Shown one piece after another: positions 41,812-50,648 of a DNA stretch of 64,000 bases. The notes under the pieces are model-generated. The model was not told the DNA's origin. It ran no database searches and saw nothing but the letters and a program-made list of their open reading frames with translations. The DNA is from Bacteroidales bacterium (GTDB lineage: Bacteria; Bacillota; Clostridia; Lachnospirales; Lachnospiraceae). Each line of letters begins with the position of its first letter. Position 1 is the first letter of the stretch. The stretch lies in assembly GCA_023664535.1 (NCBI GenBank), contig JAMPFJ010000017.1, positions 1 through 64,000 of the forward strand. Direction: 5' to 3'. The translations under genes were made by a program, and so were the position numbers.

Positions 41812-41904
41812 AAAAATTCCTCCTTTAATTTGTCTATAGATATGGTCTGTAGGCATTACCTGTTTTATTCAGGCTGGATTCTCTTTTTCCTAACCTGTGA
41901 TTAT

Positions 41905-41947
41905 GTTATAGCACGTGTTGTTAGCACTGTCAACAGGTGAGTGCTAA
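41905..41947 (-). promoter_or_regulatory. hsp20 promoter with CIRCE operator (HrcA site)
   Basis: CIRCE at 41921-41947 on the - strand reads TTAGCACTC, nine bases, then CAGTGCTAA, with one mismatch to the consensus right arm. The promoter is TTGACA (41933-41928), 17 nt, TATAAC (41910-41905). The -35 hexamer lies inside the operator and uses the mismatched base, so HrcA binding would directly block RNA polymerase. Confidence 0.92.
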
Positions 41948-41979
41948 TATTCACATTTTCTTCACAAATTGTTGAAATA

Positions 41980-42016
41980 GTCTGATAAAATAAAGAAAAA
42001 TAATGCATAATCAGAC
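41980..42016. repeat. 7-bp inverted repeat upstream of the deacetylase gene
   Basis: GTCTGAT (41980-41986) and ATCAGAC (42010-42016) are perfect arms with a 23-nt A/T-rich centre. The stretch 41948-42167 otherwise shows only A/T-rich sequence and no clear promoter. Confidence 0.35.
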
Positions 42017-42167
42017 GGGAATATGGAGCATATAGTAAAATAATGAAGAAAATATAAAGATTTGGGAAGAATTGGGAAAGTGGTTGCATTTTAAAGAAAA
42101 GCACCGTAAGATGTTAAGTAGAGCTGTACATATACGGCGGATTGAATTTCGGGAAGAGGCGAATGGG

Positions 42168-43679
42168 ATGAACGAGTACAAAGGAAAAGGGTTAAAAGAA
42201 GCAATTTTATTAACACTGTTTTGTTTATTATGTCTGGGGCGGCAGGTGTATGCCGCAGGTACCATGGGATTAGAAGGAGAGGTTACTTCCTCCAATGGGG
42301 TTTTATTGACGTGGCAGTCAGACAATGCGCAAAACGTCTTTCAGATTGAAAAATCACAGAGGGCGGACGGGGGATTTAAAACGCTGGCGGAGGTTTCCGG
42401 ACAGTCGGGAAGCATCAAATGTTATGATTATTCGGTGAAAGCCGGAAAAACGTATTATTACCGGATAAGCCGGATAGAAAACGGGGAGGCTGTAGAGCAG
42501 AGTGCCGCAGTAAAAATAAAAGTGGTGCTGAGTATACCGCAGAAGCTGCGGGCAAAGAAAATTACGGAAGAGAGGGTAGAGCTTTCCTGGGAGAGCGTTT
42601 ACCAGGCAGCGGAATACCGGATATACAGAAGTACGGAAAAAAATGGAAAGTACAGAAAAATCGGCTCTTCGAAAAAGGAATCCTTTGTGGATACCACAAT
42701 GAAGAAAGGGAGGGCATATTATTATAAGGTAAGGGCGGCAGGAAAACAAAAGTCGGCAGACAGTAAGGTGAGTGACGCAGCCGCAGTTTATATAAGACCG
42801 GAGGCGTTGACGGTAGTGGGGAGCTTTGGAAACGACCGAATCCGCCTGGAATGGAATAAGGTATCCGGAGCAGATTTTTATTATGTGTATAAATTGAACA
42901 GCAAAGGCAGATTTAAAGAGGTGGGGAAGACAAAAAAACTATTTTATCAGGATAAGAAGATAAAATACGGCATGAGTTACTACTATAAGGTGGCTGCGGC
43001 ATATAAGAAGGACGGTAAAATTATTAAGAGCAAACCGAATCAGGTTTATGAGGTGCGGGCATCCTGTATCGACCCGAATAAAAAAATGGTGGCGTTGACC
43101 TTTGACGATGGTCCCGGGCGGTATACCGGAGAGATTGTTAACTGCCTGCAGGCTTATCAGGCAAGAGCGACATTTTTTGTTCTGGGATGCAATGTGGACG
43201 CCTATCCGTGGGCAGTGCAGGCGGCAGATAGAATCGGATGTGAAATCGGAAACCATTCCTATAACCATAGTAATCTGACCAGATTGTCCGAACAGGGAAT
43301 AGCGGGGCAGATGGCGGATACGGATTACAAGGTACAGGCGTTGACCGGAAAAATACCGACGCTGATGCGCCCGCCGGGAGGAGCGGTAAATGACAGGGTG
43401 AAAAATTCTGTCGGGAAGCCGATTATCCTGTGGTCCATTGATACCCTGGACTGGAAAACCAGAGACCGGGATAAAACGGTGCAGGCGGTATTGGCCAACG
43501 TACAGGACGGGGATATTGTGCTGATGCATGATATTCATGAACCGTCAAAGGAGGCTGCGCTTATTCTGATTCGGGAATTAAGCCAACAGGGATATCAGCT
43601 GGTAACGGTCAGCGAGCTGGCATACTACAGAGGATATCCGCTGTATAATGGAGGCGTTTACCATAGGATGGGGAGATAA
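42168..43679 (+). CDS. Secreted polysaccharide deacetylase with fibronectin type III repeats
   Basis: The 503-residue protein has a signal peptide ('AILLTLFCLLCLGRQVYA'). Three fibronectin-III-like repeats follow at about 30-290; their motif is 'YYYRISRIENG', 'YYYKVRAAGKQK' and 'YYYKVAAAYKKD'. The C-terminus is a NodB domain: 'VALTFDDGPGRYT' (catalytic D and metal D), 'IGNHSYNHSNL' (H-x-x-x-H), 'MRPPGGAVN', 'WSIDTLDWK' and 'IVLMHDIHE'. It should remove acetyl groups from peptidoglycan or another surface glycan. The ATG at 42168 has AAGAGG upstream. It is not in an operon. Confidence 0.93.
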   Translation: MNEYKGKGLKEAILLTLFCLLCLGRQVYAAGTMGLEGEVTSSNGVLLTWQSDNAQNVFQIEKSQRADGGFKTLAEVSGQSGSIKCYDYSVKAGKTYYYRISRIENGEAVEQSAAVKIKVVLSIPQKLRAKKITEERVELSWESVYQAAEYRIYRSTEKNGKYRKIGSSKKESFVDTTMKKGRAYYYKVRAAGKQKSADSKVSDAAAVYIRPEALTVVGSFGNDRIRLEWNKVSGADFYYVYKLNSKGRFKEVGKTKKLFYQDKKIKYGMSYYYKVAAAYKKDGKIIKSKPNQVYEVRASCIDPNKKMVALTFDDGPGRYTGEIVNCLQAYQARATFFVLGCNVDAYPWAVQAADRIGCEIGNHSYNHSNLTRLSEQGIAGQMADTDYKVQALTGKIPTLMRPPGGAVNDRVKNSVGKPIILWSIDTLDWKTRDRDKTVQAVLANVQDGDIVLMHDIHEPSKEAALILIRELSQQGYQLVTVSELAYYRGYPLYNGGVYHRMGR

Positions 43680-43691
43680 GCTGCCCGTTAC

Positions 43692-43737
43692 TAGACGAAA
43701 GTCTATTATTGTGCTATGATAGGAAAATAGACGAAAG
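43692..43737 (+). promoter_or_regulatory. Promoter of the tetR-hydrolase operon with repeated 10-mer
   Basis: TAGACG (43692-43697) and TATGAT (43715-43720) are 17 nt apart. TAGACGAAAG occurs at 43692-43701 and again at 43728-43737, flanking the -10. The first copy continues as GTCTA, giving a TAGAC/GTCTA dyad. This could be the autoregulatory operator of the TetR protein. Confidence 0.5.
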
Positions 43738-43756
43738 CATGGAGAAAGGTGAGATA

Positions 43757-44323
43757 ATGGCAGAGGATAGGAGAGTAAGAAAGACCAAGAAAGCAATTCA
43801 GGATGTGTTCTGTGAGTTGACGAAAGAGAAGCGGTTAAATGAGATTACCGTAAAAGAGCTTTGTGCCAAAGCGGATATCAATAAAAGCACCTTTTACTTA
43901 CACTATCGGGATATCTATGATTTGGCAAATTCAATCCAGAGCATATTGATTGAGGATGTTTGCGCAATTATTGACGAGTACCCATATGATGAAACCATCA
44001 GCAAGGCGCCGGAAATGTGGTCCCGCATTGCGCAGACGCATTTTAAGGATTCTAAGGATTTGGGCGTGCTGATGGGACGGCCGGGCATGCTGTCCATGGT
44101 CTGGGAGCTGGAAGCTGCGGTTGTGGATACTATCATGAAGAAGTTTGTTAACGCAGGAATGAAAGAAAATTCCGCCGCTTATTTCCAGCATCATTTGTAT
44201 GTTACATTCATTATCAACGGATATTTGGGTGTATTGAGAGCCTTTGATGTATCGGAAATGGAAGAGGCAATGTTAGAGGTATCAAAACGGATTAGTACGG
44301 GCTTTAACGTGGAAATTGGCTGA
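43757..44323 (+). CDS. TetR/AcrR family transcriptional regulator
   Basis: The 188-residue protein has a typical TetR N-terminal helix-turn-helix ('RKTKKAIQDVFCELTKEKRLNEITVKELCAKADINKSTFYLHYRDIYDLANSI') and a helical ligand-binding domain of about 120 residues. AAAGGTGAG precedes the ATG at 43757; an in-frame ATG at 43739 is possible. A hydrolase gene follows 22 nt downstream and probably forms one operon. The effector is unknown. Confidence 0.92.
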   Translation: MAEDRRVRKTKKAIQDVFCELTKEKRLNEITVKELCAKADINKSTFYLHYRDIYDLANSIQSILIEDVCAIIDEYPYDETISKAPEMWSRIAQTHFKDSKDLGVLMGRPGMLSMVWELEAAVVDTIMKKFVNAGMKENSAAYFQHHLYVTFIINGYLGVLRAFDVSEMEEAMLEVSKRISTGFNVEIG

Positions 44324-44345
44324 CGGGCAGAAAATGGAGGAAGAG

Positions 44346-45305
44346 ATGGGAATTACGACAAGAAGATTTTCCCTGCAGTCAAAATGGGACGGCGTTTTGC
44401 TGAAAGGGATTTGTATGATTCCGGAAAATCCCATTGGCATATTGCAGATGGTGCATGGGATGTGCGAGCACAAGGAGCGGTATCTGCATATGATGGAATA
44501 CATGGCGGGACTGGGATACATTACGTTACTCCATGATAACCGGGGGCATGGCGAGAGCGTAAAGGATAAGGAAGATATCGGATATTGTTATAAGACTGAA
44601 GAGAAGGGGTTTGTAGAAGACATTTTTTTAATAACCAGAAGGATTCGTAAAAAATTTCCGGGGCTGCCGCTGGTTTTATACGGGCACAGTATGGGCTCCC
44701 TGGCGGTACGGGCGTATCTCGCCCGGCATGATGATGCCATTGACGGCTTGATTATTGCCGGCAGCCCGGCGTACAGCGACGGCGTACCCCTCGGAAGCTT
44801 TCTGGTGAGGCGGATGATTCGGATAAAGGGAGAGCGGTACCGTTCGGCGGGGATGCAGAATCTGGTATTGGGAAATTTTGAGAAGCGGTACAAAAAGGAA
44901 AACCGTCCCAGTGCATGGCTGGCGGCAAAGGAGTCGGTTGCAGAGGAATTTGAACGGGATTCCCTTTGTAAATTTACCTATACCTTAAACGGTTTTGAGA
45001 CCCTGTTAAATTTGGAGCGTATTGTCTATCGGGCAGGCGGGTTTCAGATGAAAAATCCGGAGCTGCCAATACTGCTGGTTTCCGGAGCGGACGACCCCTG
45101 CTACATCAGCGAAAGGAAGTGGCAGCAGACAGTGGACCGGCTGCTGAATCTGGGATACGGACAGGTTACGGCTGTCCGGTTTGAAGGGATGCGGCATGAA
45201 ATCCATAACGAGGACGGGAAAGAAAAGGTATTTTTGGAGTTGGACAAATTCTGCCGGGAGGTTATGGGATATGCTGACGGAGAGGATGAGGATACCGGGA
45301 GATAA
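44346..45305 (+). CDS. Alpha/beta hydrolase (monoacylglycerol lipase/lysophospholipase type)
   Basis: The 319-residue protein follows the lysophospholipase group: 'QMVHGMCEHKERYLHMMEYMAGLGYITLLHDNRGHGES' (oxyanion hole H-G), nucleophile serine in 'LYGHSMGSLAVRAYLARH', aspartate in 'LLVSGADDPCY' and histidine in 'GMRHEIHNE'. The likely substrates are monoacylglycerols or lysophospholipids. The ATG at 44346 is preceded by GGAGGA; a start at 44334 is less well placed. It is co-transcribed with the TetR gene. Confidence 0.9.
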   Translation: MGITTRRFSLQSKWDGVLLKGICMIPENPIGILQMVHGMCEHKERYLHMMEYMAGLGYITLLHDNRGHGESVKDKEDIGYCYKTEEKGFVEDIFLITRRIRKKFPGLPLVLYGHSMGSLAVRAYLARHDDAIDGLIIAGSPAYSDGVPLGSFLVRRMIRIKGERYRSAGMQNLVLGNFEKRYKKENRPSAWLAAKESVAEEFERDSLCKFTYTLNGFETLLNLERIVYRAGGFQMKNPELPILLVSGADDPCYISERKWQQTVDRLLNLGYGQVTAVRFEGMRHEIHNEDGKEKVFLELDKFCREVMGYADGEDEDTGR

Positions 45306-45334
45306 AACCGGGGGATAAAACTTGTGGTCCGGGG

Positions 45335-45363
45335 TTGTCATTTTGCCCAAAATGCGTTATACT
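45335..45363 (+). promoter_or_regulatory. yjfB-like promoter with palindrome in the spacer
   Basis: TTGTCA (45335-45340) and TATACT (45358-45363) are 17 nt apart. CATTTTG and CAAAATG (45339-45345 and 45348-45354) form a perfect palindrome around CC, lying between the two promoter boxes, where a repressor would block polymerase. Confidence 0.65.
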
Positions 45364-45395
45364 TATGGTTAATCTGAAAAAAAGGAGTAATGTTT

Positions 45396-45581
45396 ATGGA
45401 AATTCAAGGGTTGGGATTATCAAATACCGTTTTGGCAAATGCCAATCTGAATTCTGCTATCGGAATGGCATTATTGGACAAAGCGATTGAGACGGATGAG
45501 ATGAACGGGGATATGCTGGCAGGTATGTTGGAGCGTTCCGTGAATCCGCTTCTGGGACAGAATATTGATATCCGTATATAA
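45396..45581 (+). CDS. YjfB-family putative motility protein
   Basis: The 61-residue protein matches the YjfB_motility family: 'MALLDKAIETDEMNGDMLAGMLERSVNPLLGQNIDIRI' with the C-terminal N-P-x-x-G-Q-N-I-D. The family is linked to flagellar loci and SigD-like regulation in some Firmicutes, but its role is not established. Only cheW among other chemotaxis or motility genes is in this window. The start at 45396 is set by GGAG (45384-45387); the ATG at 45390 is too near. Confidence 0.8.
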   Translation: MEIQGLGLSNTVLANANLNSAIGMALLDKAIETDEMNGDMLAGMLERSVNPLLGQNIDIRI

Positions 45582-45660
45582 GAAAACGGCAAACGGAAAG
45601 AAATAGAGAATAAAACGATTTGAGTTATACAAATACGGATGGAGATGGAGGAAGATTATT

Positions 45661-46758
45661 GTGAAAAAAAGTACGATTTTGGGCATCGCTTTTATGACGG
45701 CAGGCGCAATCAGCACGCTGGGCAGTTCATTTGTCAGCCATGCGGAGGTGTTGGATGATACCACTACCGGTATTACCTATGCATTGGATAAATATGTAGA
45801 GAATCTGGCGGTAAAGGAAATAAAAGAGGAGGATGTCCAAAAGGAGGAAGCTCCCACCTGCAAATATCCGGAGTTTGAGGGAAAATGTCTGGCTTATGTG
45901 GAAGAGGCAGTAAATGTACGAAAAGAGCCGGATGAAAATTCGGAACGCGTAGGCAGTCTTCCGGTGCACGGTATTGCTTTAGTTGTAGAAAAAGGTGATA
46001 CATGGACGAAGATTGAGTCCGGCATTACGCTGGGTTATGTCAGAAACGATTATCTCCTGTTCGGGGATGCGGCAGGTTCATATGCGGAACAGACCTGTCC
46101 AAAGGTGGCAAAGGTAAATACCACTACGCTTTATGTCCGTGCAGGGCAGGATGAGACCAGTGATTGTCTGACCATGATACCGGAGGGAGAATCCTATGAG
46201 GTTATCCCGCGGGATAATGATGTGGACGGCTGGACATATATTCGTGTAGATTCGGATATCGAGGGATATGTGTCTTCTGATTATGTAGATATTTCTTATG
46301 GATTTTCTCATGCACTTTCCGTGGCGGAGGAAGAAGAGATTCGGAGGCGTGAGGAAGAAGCGGCGGCAGCAAGGCTTGCAGAAATGACAAGCTCAAGGCG
46401 GCAGGAGGTTGTCAATTATGCTCTCCAGTTTGTCGGCAATCCATATGTATATGGAGGAACCAGTCTGACCAACGGTACAGACTGTTCGGGCTTTACGATG
46501 AGCGTGTATGCGCATTTCGGATATGGGCTTCCGCGGACAGCGGCAGCACAGATGCAGGGATTATCCAGTGTGGATTTAGCGTCCATCCAGCCGGGAGATT
46601 TGCTGTTTTACCGGGGCTCTGACGGCTCGATTGGTCACGTGACCATGTATATCGGCGGCGGGCAGGTGGTTCATGCCAGCAGCAGTACAACCGGAATTAT
46701 TATTTCTAATGTAGGTTACCGTACTCCTTGTGGAGCAGCAAGAATAATTTGGGATTGA
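45661..46758 (+). CDS. Secreted SH3-NlpC/P60 peptidoglycan hydrolase
   Basis: The 365-residue protein has a signal peptide ('ILGIAFMTAGAISTLGSSFVSHAE'). Two bacterial SH3 domains follow: about 75-130 'AVNVRKEPDENSERVGSLPVHG' and about 145-205 'TLYVRAGQDETSDCLTMIPEGESY'. A charged coiled-coil linker ('EEEEIRRREEEAAAARLAE') leads to a C-terminal NlpC/P60 domain with the cysteine in 'NGTDCSGFTMSVY', histidine in 'IGHVTMYIG' and a third residue in 'QVVHASSS'. It should cut D-Glu-diamino acid bonds in peptidoglycan. The start is GTG at 45661 with GGAGGAAG upstream. Confidence 0.94.
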   Translation: MKKSTILGIAFMTAGAISTLGSSFVSHAEVLDDTTTGITYALDKYVENLAVKEIKEEDVQKEEAPTCKYPEFEGKCLAYVEEAVNVRKEPDENSERVGSLPVHGIALVVEKGDTWTKIESGITLGYVRNDYLLFGDAAGSYAEQTCPKVAKVNTTTLYVRAGQDETSDCLTMIPEGESYEVIPRDNDVDGWTYIRVDSDIEGYVSSDYVDISYGFSHALSVAEEEEIRRREEEAAAARLAEMTSSRRQEVVNYALQFVGNPYVYGGTSLTNGTDCSGFTMSVYAHFGYGLPRTAAAQMQGLSSVDLASIQPGDLLFYRGSDGSIGHVTMYIGGGQVVHASSSTTGIIISNVGYRTPCGAARIIWD

Positions 46759-46775
46759 TTTAGATGAAATGAAGA

Positions 46776-46808
46776 GGCAGGGCATATTCGTATGTGCTGT
46801 CTTTTTTT
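46776..46808 (+). terminator. Terminator after the NlpC/P60 gene
   Basis: GGCAGGGCATA and TATGTGCTGTC (46777-46801) pair around a TTCG tetraloop with some G-U pairs or mismatches, and a T7 run follows. Confidence 0.8.
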
Positions 46809-46927
46809 GTTTAGGTAATACGAACCCCAATATCTTGAGTTGCTATACAATTTTTTAATTGTTTTTAAATTATCTTATTATTTATTTTTTGTTTGTCCAT
46901 ATCGCTTTGGGTGAAATGCACAAAAAA

Positions 46928-47144
46928 TAATCCACATTATCCACTTTTTAAAGTGGATAATATTATGTAAAGTGATTATGAAATCTAGTTTTGCACAAAA
47001 AAAAGCGGGAAAAAGCTTGTAAACAGGACTTATGCACAGAGTTATCCACATTATCCACAAAAAAAGGCCGGATATTTTGGAAAAAAGTGGGAGGAAATAA
47101 GAATGCACGTTCTGTATAAAATGCCGAAAAAAAACTTATCCCAA
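46928..47144. other. Cluster of DnaA-box-like 9-mers
   Basis: Matches to the DnaA box TTWTNCACA and near matches are: 46928-46936 TAATCCACA, 46937-46945 TTATCCACT, 46952-46960 the same on the - strand, 46989-46997 TTTTGCACA, 47030-47038 TTATGCACA, 47042-47050 and 47051-47059 TTATCCACA (perfect, head to tail), and a weak TTATCCCAA at 47136-47144. The pair at 46937-46960 is a perfect palindrome with 11-bp arms. The surroundings are A/T-rich. This could be an origin-like element, a DnaA-titrating cluster or a DnaA-controlled leader. No dnaA, dnaN, parA or parB is in the window. Confidence 0.75.
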
Positions 47145-47250
47145 AAATAAATTGACAAATAAAATGTCGAATAACGTAGGATAAATAATGAAGTTGACAG
47201 ACATTTTGCGATTAAAGGCAAAAAAATCAAGAAGATTTTGCAGTTATAGA

Positions 47251-47278
47251 TTGAAAAAAATACAAGATATGGTATAAT
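47251..47278 (+). promoter_or_regulatory. hpf promoter
   Basis: TTGAAA (47251-47256) and TATAAT (47273-47278) are 16 nt apart and lie about 115 nt before the hpf start. The long leader contains no recognisable riboswitch. Confidence 0.65.
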
Positions 47279-47392
47279 ATTTATACAATTAGCTGATGCA
47301 AAGAGTGCAGGACGGTACTGTGATATTAAGCTCTTTGTGGGAGGAACGGGGAAAAGGCTGATTGGAAAAAGACAGAGAAGGAGTTGTCAGAA

Positions 47393-47920
47393 ATGAAATA
47401 TATAATTAGTGGAAAGAATATTGAAGTGACGGAAGGATTGAAAGCATCTGTTTATGACAAGCTGGGGAGGCTGGAAAAATATTTTAATGAAGATACAGAG
47501 GTTCAGGTAACATTTTCTGTGGAGAAGGACAGACAGAAGATGGAGGTAACGATTCCGATTAAGGGGAATATTATTCGGGCAGAGCAGGTAAGCGACGATA
47601 TGTATGTATCCATTGATTTGGTGACGGAGGTGATTGAGCGCCAAATTTCCAGACATAAAAAGAAACTGGTAGACCAGGCACAGAGCGCTGCTTTTTTGCA
47701 GAAATCATTTATGGAGGAAGATATCCCGGACGATGACGAGATTAATATTATCCGAAGCAAAAAATTTGCAGTGAAGCCGATGGACCCGGAAGAGGCATGC
47801 GTACAGATGGATTTGCTGGGGCACAGCTTCTTTGTATTCCGTAATTCGGAGACGGATGAAGTAAACGTAGTCTATAAGAGAAAAGGAAACACATACGGTT
47901 TGATTGAACCGGAGTGCTGA
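47393..47920 (+). CDS. hpf: Ribosome hibernation promoting factor (long form)
   Basis: The 175-residue protein is a long-form HPF. The N-terminal domain (about 1-95) begins 'KYIISGKNIEVTEGLKASVYDKLGRLEKYF' and binds in the small-subunit decoding region. The C-terminal domain ('KKFAVKPMDPEEACVQMDLLGHSFFVFRNSETDEVNVVYKRKGNTYGLIEP') drives 100S ribosome dimers. AAGGAG is about 9 nt before ATG 47393; the TTG at 47384 directly abuts it. It is monocistronic, with its own terminator. Confidence 0.95.
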   Translation: MKYIISGKNIEVTEGLKASVYDKLGRLEKYFNEDTEVQVTFSVEKDRQKMEVTIPIKGNIIRAEQVSDDMYVSIDLVTEVIERQISRHKKKLVDQAQSAAFLQKSFMEEDIPDDDEINIIRSKKFAVKPMDPEEACVQMDLLGHSFFVFRNSETDEVNVVYKRKGNTYGLIEPEC

Positions 47921-47951
47921 GTGGATAGAAGCAAGGCATAGATAAGGATTG

Positions 47952-47988
47952 AAAGGGTTGTCGATATTTCGGCAGCCCTTTACTTTTA
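47952..47988 (+). terminator. Terminator after hpf
   Basis: AAAGGG (47952-47957) and CCCTTT (47976-47981) plus inner TTGTCG/TCGGCAG pairing form the stem, and TTTT follows shortly. Confidence 0.8.
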
Positions 47989-48048
47989 CCACAAATGATG
48001 TTAAAATGTTAGCCGTATGATTATCTTTAAATAAATAGGAGTGTTAGT

Positions 48049-50622
48049 ATGAGCATTTTCGAGAAAGTATTCGGGACACATAGTGAAAAAGAAATTAAGA
48101 GGATAACACCATTGGTTGACCAGATAGAGGCATTGGATGAATCCATGCAGGCGTTGAGTGATGATGAATTAAAAGCAAAAACGGAGGAATTTAAGAAAAG
48201 GCTGAAGGAGGGGGAAACTCTTGACGACCTTTTGGTAGAAGCTTTCGCTGTGGTCAGGGAGGCGGCGGTCAGAACGCTGGGAATGAAGCATTACCGGGTC
48301 CAGCTGATGGGTGGTATTCTTCTTCATCAAGGGAGAATACCGGAGATGCGTACCGGTGAAGGAAAAACGTTGGTTTCCACTTTGCCTGCCTATCTGAATG
48401 CGTTGGAGGAAAAAGGCGTTCATATTGTTACGGTTAATGATTATCTGGCAAAGCGTGATGCGGAATGGATGGGTCAGATTCATGAATTTCTGGGGCTTAA
48501 GGTCGGCGTTATTCTGAATAGTTATAATAATGACGAGCGCAGAGAGGCTTACGATTGTGATATTACCTATGTGACGAATAATGAGCTGGGCTTTGATTAT
48601 CTTAGGGACAATATGGTAATTTACAAGGAACAGCTTGTGCAAAGGGAACTGCATTATGCGATTGTGGATGAGGTGGACTCGGTATTGATTGACGAGGCGA
48701 GAACACCGTTAATTATCTCCGGACAGAGCGGAAAATCTACGGAATTATATAGAATGTGCGATTTACTTGCCAGCAGGATGAAGCGCGGGCAGGGAGACGG
48801 GGAGCTTTCCAAAATGGATGCCCTGATGGGAAATGACGTGGAGGAAGACGGAGATTTTCTGGTGAATGAGAAAGACAAGCAGGTTGTGCTTACGGCGCAG
48901 GGTGTTAAAGAGGTCGAGAGCTTCTTTCATATCGAGAATCTTGCGGATTCCGACAATCTGGAGATTCAGCATAATATCATTCTGGCGCTTCGTGCCCATA
49001 ACCTGATGTTTAAGGATAAGGATTATATCGTAAAGGATGACGAGGTACTGATTGTCGATGAGTTTACCGGACGTGTAATGCCGGGAAGGCGGTTTTCCGA
49101 CGGTCTCCATCAGGCAATCGAAGCAAAGGAACATGTGAAGGTGCGCAGGGAGAGTAAAACGCTTGCCACCATCACCTTCCAGAATTTCTTTAATAAATAT
49201 AAGAAGAAAGCCGGTATGACCGGTACCGCCCTCACTGAGGAAAATGAGTTTCGGGAAATTTACGGCATGGACGTTGTGGAGGTGCCGACGAATCTTCCGG
49301 TTGCCAGAATAGATGAAAATGATTCCGTATTCTGCACGAAGAAAGAGAAGCTGACAGCTATCGTTGAAGATATCAACGGGTGCTATCGAAAGGGACAGCC
49401 GGTTTTAGTGGGTACGATAACGATTGATGCTTCTGAGGAATTAAGCAGGCTGCTTACGAAAAAGCATATCCCACATAAAGTGTTGAATGCAAAGTTTCAT
49501 GAGATGGAGGCAGAGATTATCGCCGAGGCGGGACAGATGAATGCGGTTACCATTGCTACCAATATGGCAGGGCGTGGTACGGATATCAGGCTGGGCGAAG
49601 GCGTTAAGGAGTTAGGCGGACTGCGGATTATCGGTACTGAACGCCATGAGTCGCGGCGTATTGACAATCAGCTGCGGGGACGTTCCGGTCGTCAGGGAGA
49701 CCCGGGGCAATCCAAGTTTTATCTGTCCTTGGAGGATGATTTGATGCGTCTGTTCGGCTCTGAGCGGGTGATGGCGATGTACACTGCGCTGAATATTCCA
49801 GAGGGAGAAGAGATTCAGCATAAGACCATTACCAGCTTTATTGAGAAAGCGCAGAAAAAGATTGAAAATAACAATTTTGGAATCCGTAAAAACCTGTTGG
49901 ATTATGACCAGGTAATGAACGAGCAGAGAGAGGTCATTTATAAGGAGCGCAGGCGTGTGCTGGATGGCGAAAATATGCGTGACGTTATCTTCCAGATGAT
50001 TAATGAAACCGTTGAAGAAATTGTAAACCGCACGATTTCCGAGGATTTGATGCCGGAGGAGTGGGATATCAAGGCGCTTAACCAGGAGCTTTTGGATATT
50101 TTCCCAATAGAAAAAATCAAGCTTTCGGAAGAGGATTTAAAGAAGATACAAAAGCAGGATTTAATCCAGCGCATTAAGGAGACGGCGAATAAGCTCTATG
50201 AGGAGAAGGAGACCGAGTTCCCTGAGGAAGAGATGATTAGAGAGGCGGAGCGCGTTATCCTCTTAAAGGTGATTGACCGGAAGTGGATGGACCACATTGA
50301 CGATATGGAGCAGATGCGTCAGAGCATCGGACTTCGTGCGTATGGTCAGCGGGATCCGCTGGTGGAATACAAGTTTGCCGGATTCGATATGTTTGAAGAA
50401 ATGACGGCAGCTATCCGCCAGGATACCGTTAAGGCAATGCTCCACATCCGCGTAGAGCAGAAGGTTGAGCGTGAAGAGGTTGCCAAGGTGACTGGCACCA
50501 ATAAGGACGACACGTCGGTGAAAGAGCCGGTGAGAAGAAAAAGTGCAAAGATAGGAAGAAACGACCCCTGCCCATGTGGTTCGGGATTGAAATACAAACA
50601 ATGCTGCGGTAAAAATTCATAA
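48049..50622 (+). CDS. secA: Preprotein translocase subunit SecA
   Basis: The 857-residue protein is full-length SecA. It has the DEAD motor with Walker A '[20 protein letters not shown]', '[20 protein letters not shown]' and '[22 protein letters not shown]', and the IRA/HSD region '[23 protein letters not shown]'. The preprotein cross-linking domain lies between, and the C-terminal zinc motif is '[18 protein letters not shown]' (C-x-C-x8-C-C). It drives secretion through SecYEG and is essential. It lies directly upstream of prfB, the usual Firmicutes order. AGGAG precedes the ATG. Confidence 0.98.
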   Translation: MSIFEKVFGTHSEKEIKRITPLVDQIEALDESMQALSDDELKAKTEEFKKRLKEGETLDDLLVEAFAVVREAAVRTLGMKHYRVQLMGGILLHQGRIPEMRTGEGKTLVSTLPAYLNALEEKGVHIVTVNDYLAKRDAEWMGQIHEFLGLKVGVILNSYNNDERREAYDCDITYVTNNELGFDYLRDNMVIYKEQLVQRELHYAIVDEVDSVLIDEARTPLIISGQSGKSTELYRMCDLLASRMKRGQGDGELSKMDALMGNDVEEDGDFLVNEKDKQVVLTAQGVKEVESFFHIENLADSDNLEIQHNIILALRAHNLMFKDKDYIVKDDEVLIVDEFTGRVMPGRRFSDGLHQAIEAKEHVKVRRESKTLATITFQNFFNKYKKKAGMTGTALTEENEFREIYGMDVVEVPTNLPVARIDENDSVFCTKKEKLTAIVEDINGCYRKGQPVLVGTITIDASEELSRLLTKKHIPHKVLNAKFHEMEAEIIAEAGQMNAVTIATNMAGRGTDIRLGEGVKELGGLRIIGTERHESRRIDNQLRGRSGRQGDPGQSKFYLSLEDDLMRLFGSERVMAMYTALNIPEGEEIQHKTITSFIEKAQKKIENNNFGIRKNLLDYDQVMNEQREVIYKERRRVLDGENMRDVIFQMINETVEEIVNRTISEDLMPEEWDIKALNQELLDIFPIEKIKLSEEDLKKIQKQDLIQRIKETANKLYEEKETEFPEEEMIREAERVILLKVIDRKWMDHIDDMEQMRQSIGLRAYGQRDPLVEYKFAGFDMFEEMTAAIRQDTVKAMLHIRVEQKVEREEVAKVTGTNKDDTSVKEPVRRKSAKIGRNDPCPCGSGLKYKQCCGKNS

Positions 50623-50648
50623 ATTTAAATAAAGAAAGAGGTGATTCT

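Noticed and set aside
46928-47278. The main chromosomal origin oriC
   Set aside because: dnaA, dnaN, rpmH, gyrB or parAB are not nearby, and no clear unwinding 13-mers were identified. It is therefore reported only as a DnaA-box cluster.
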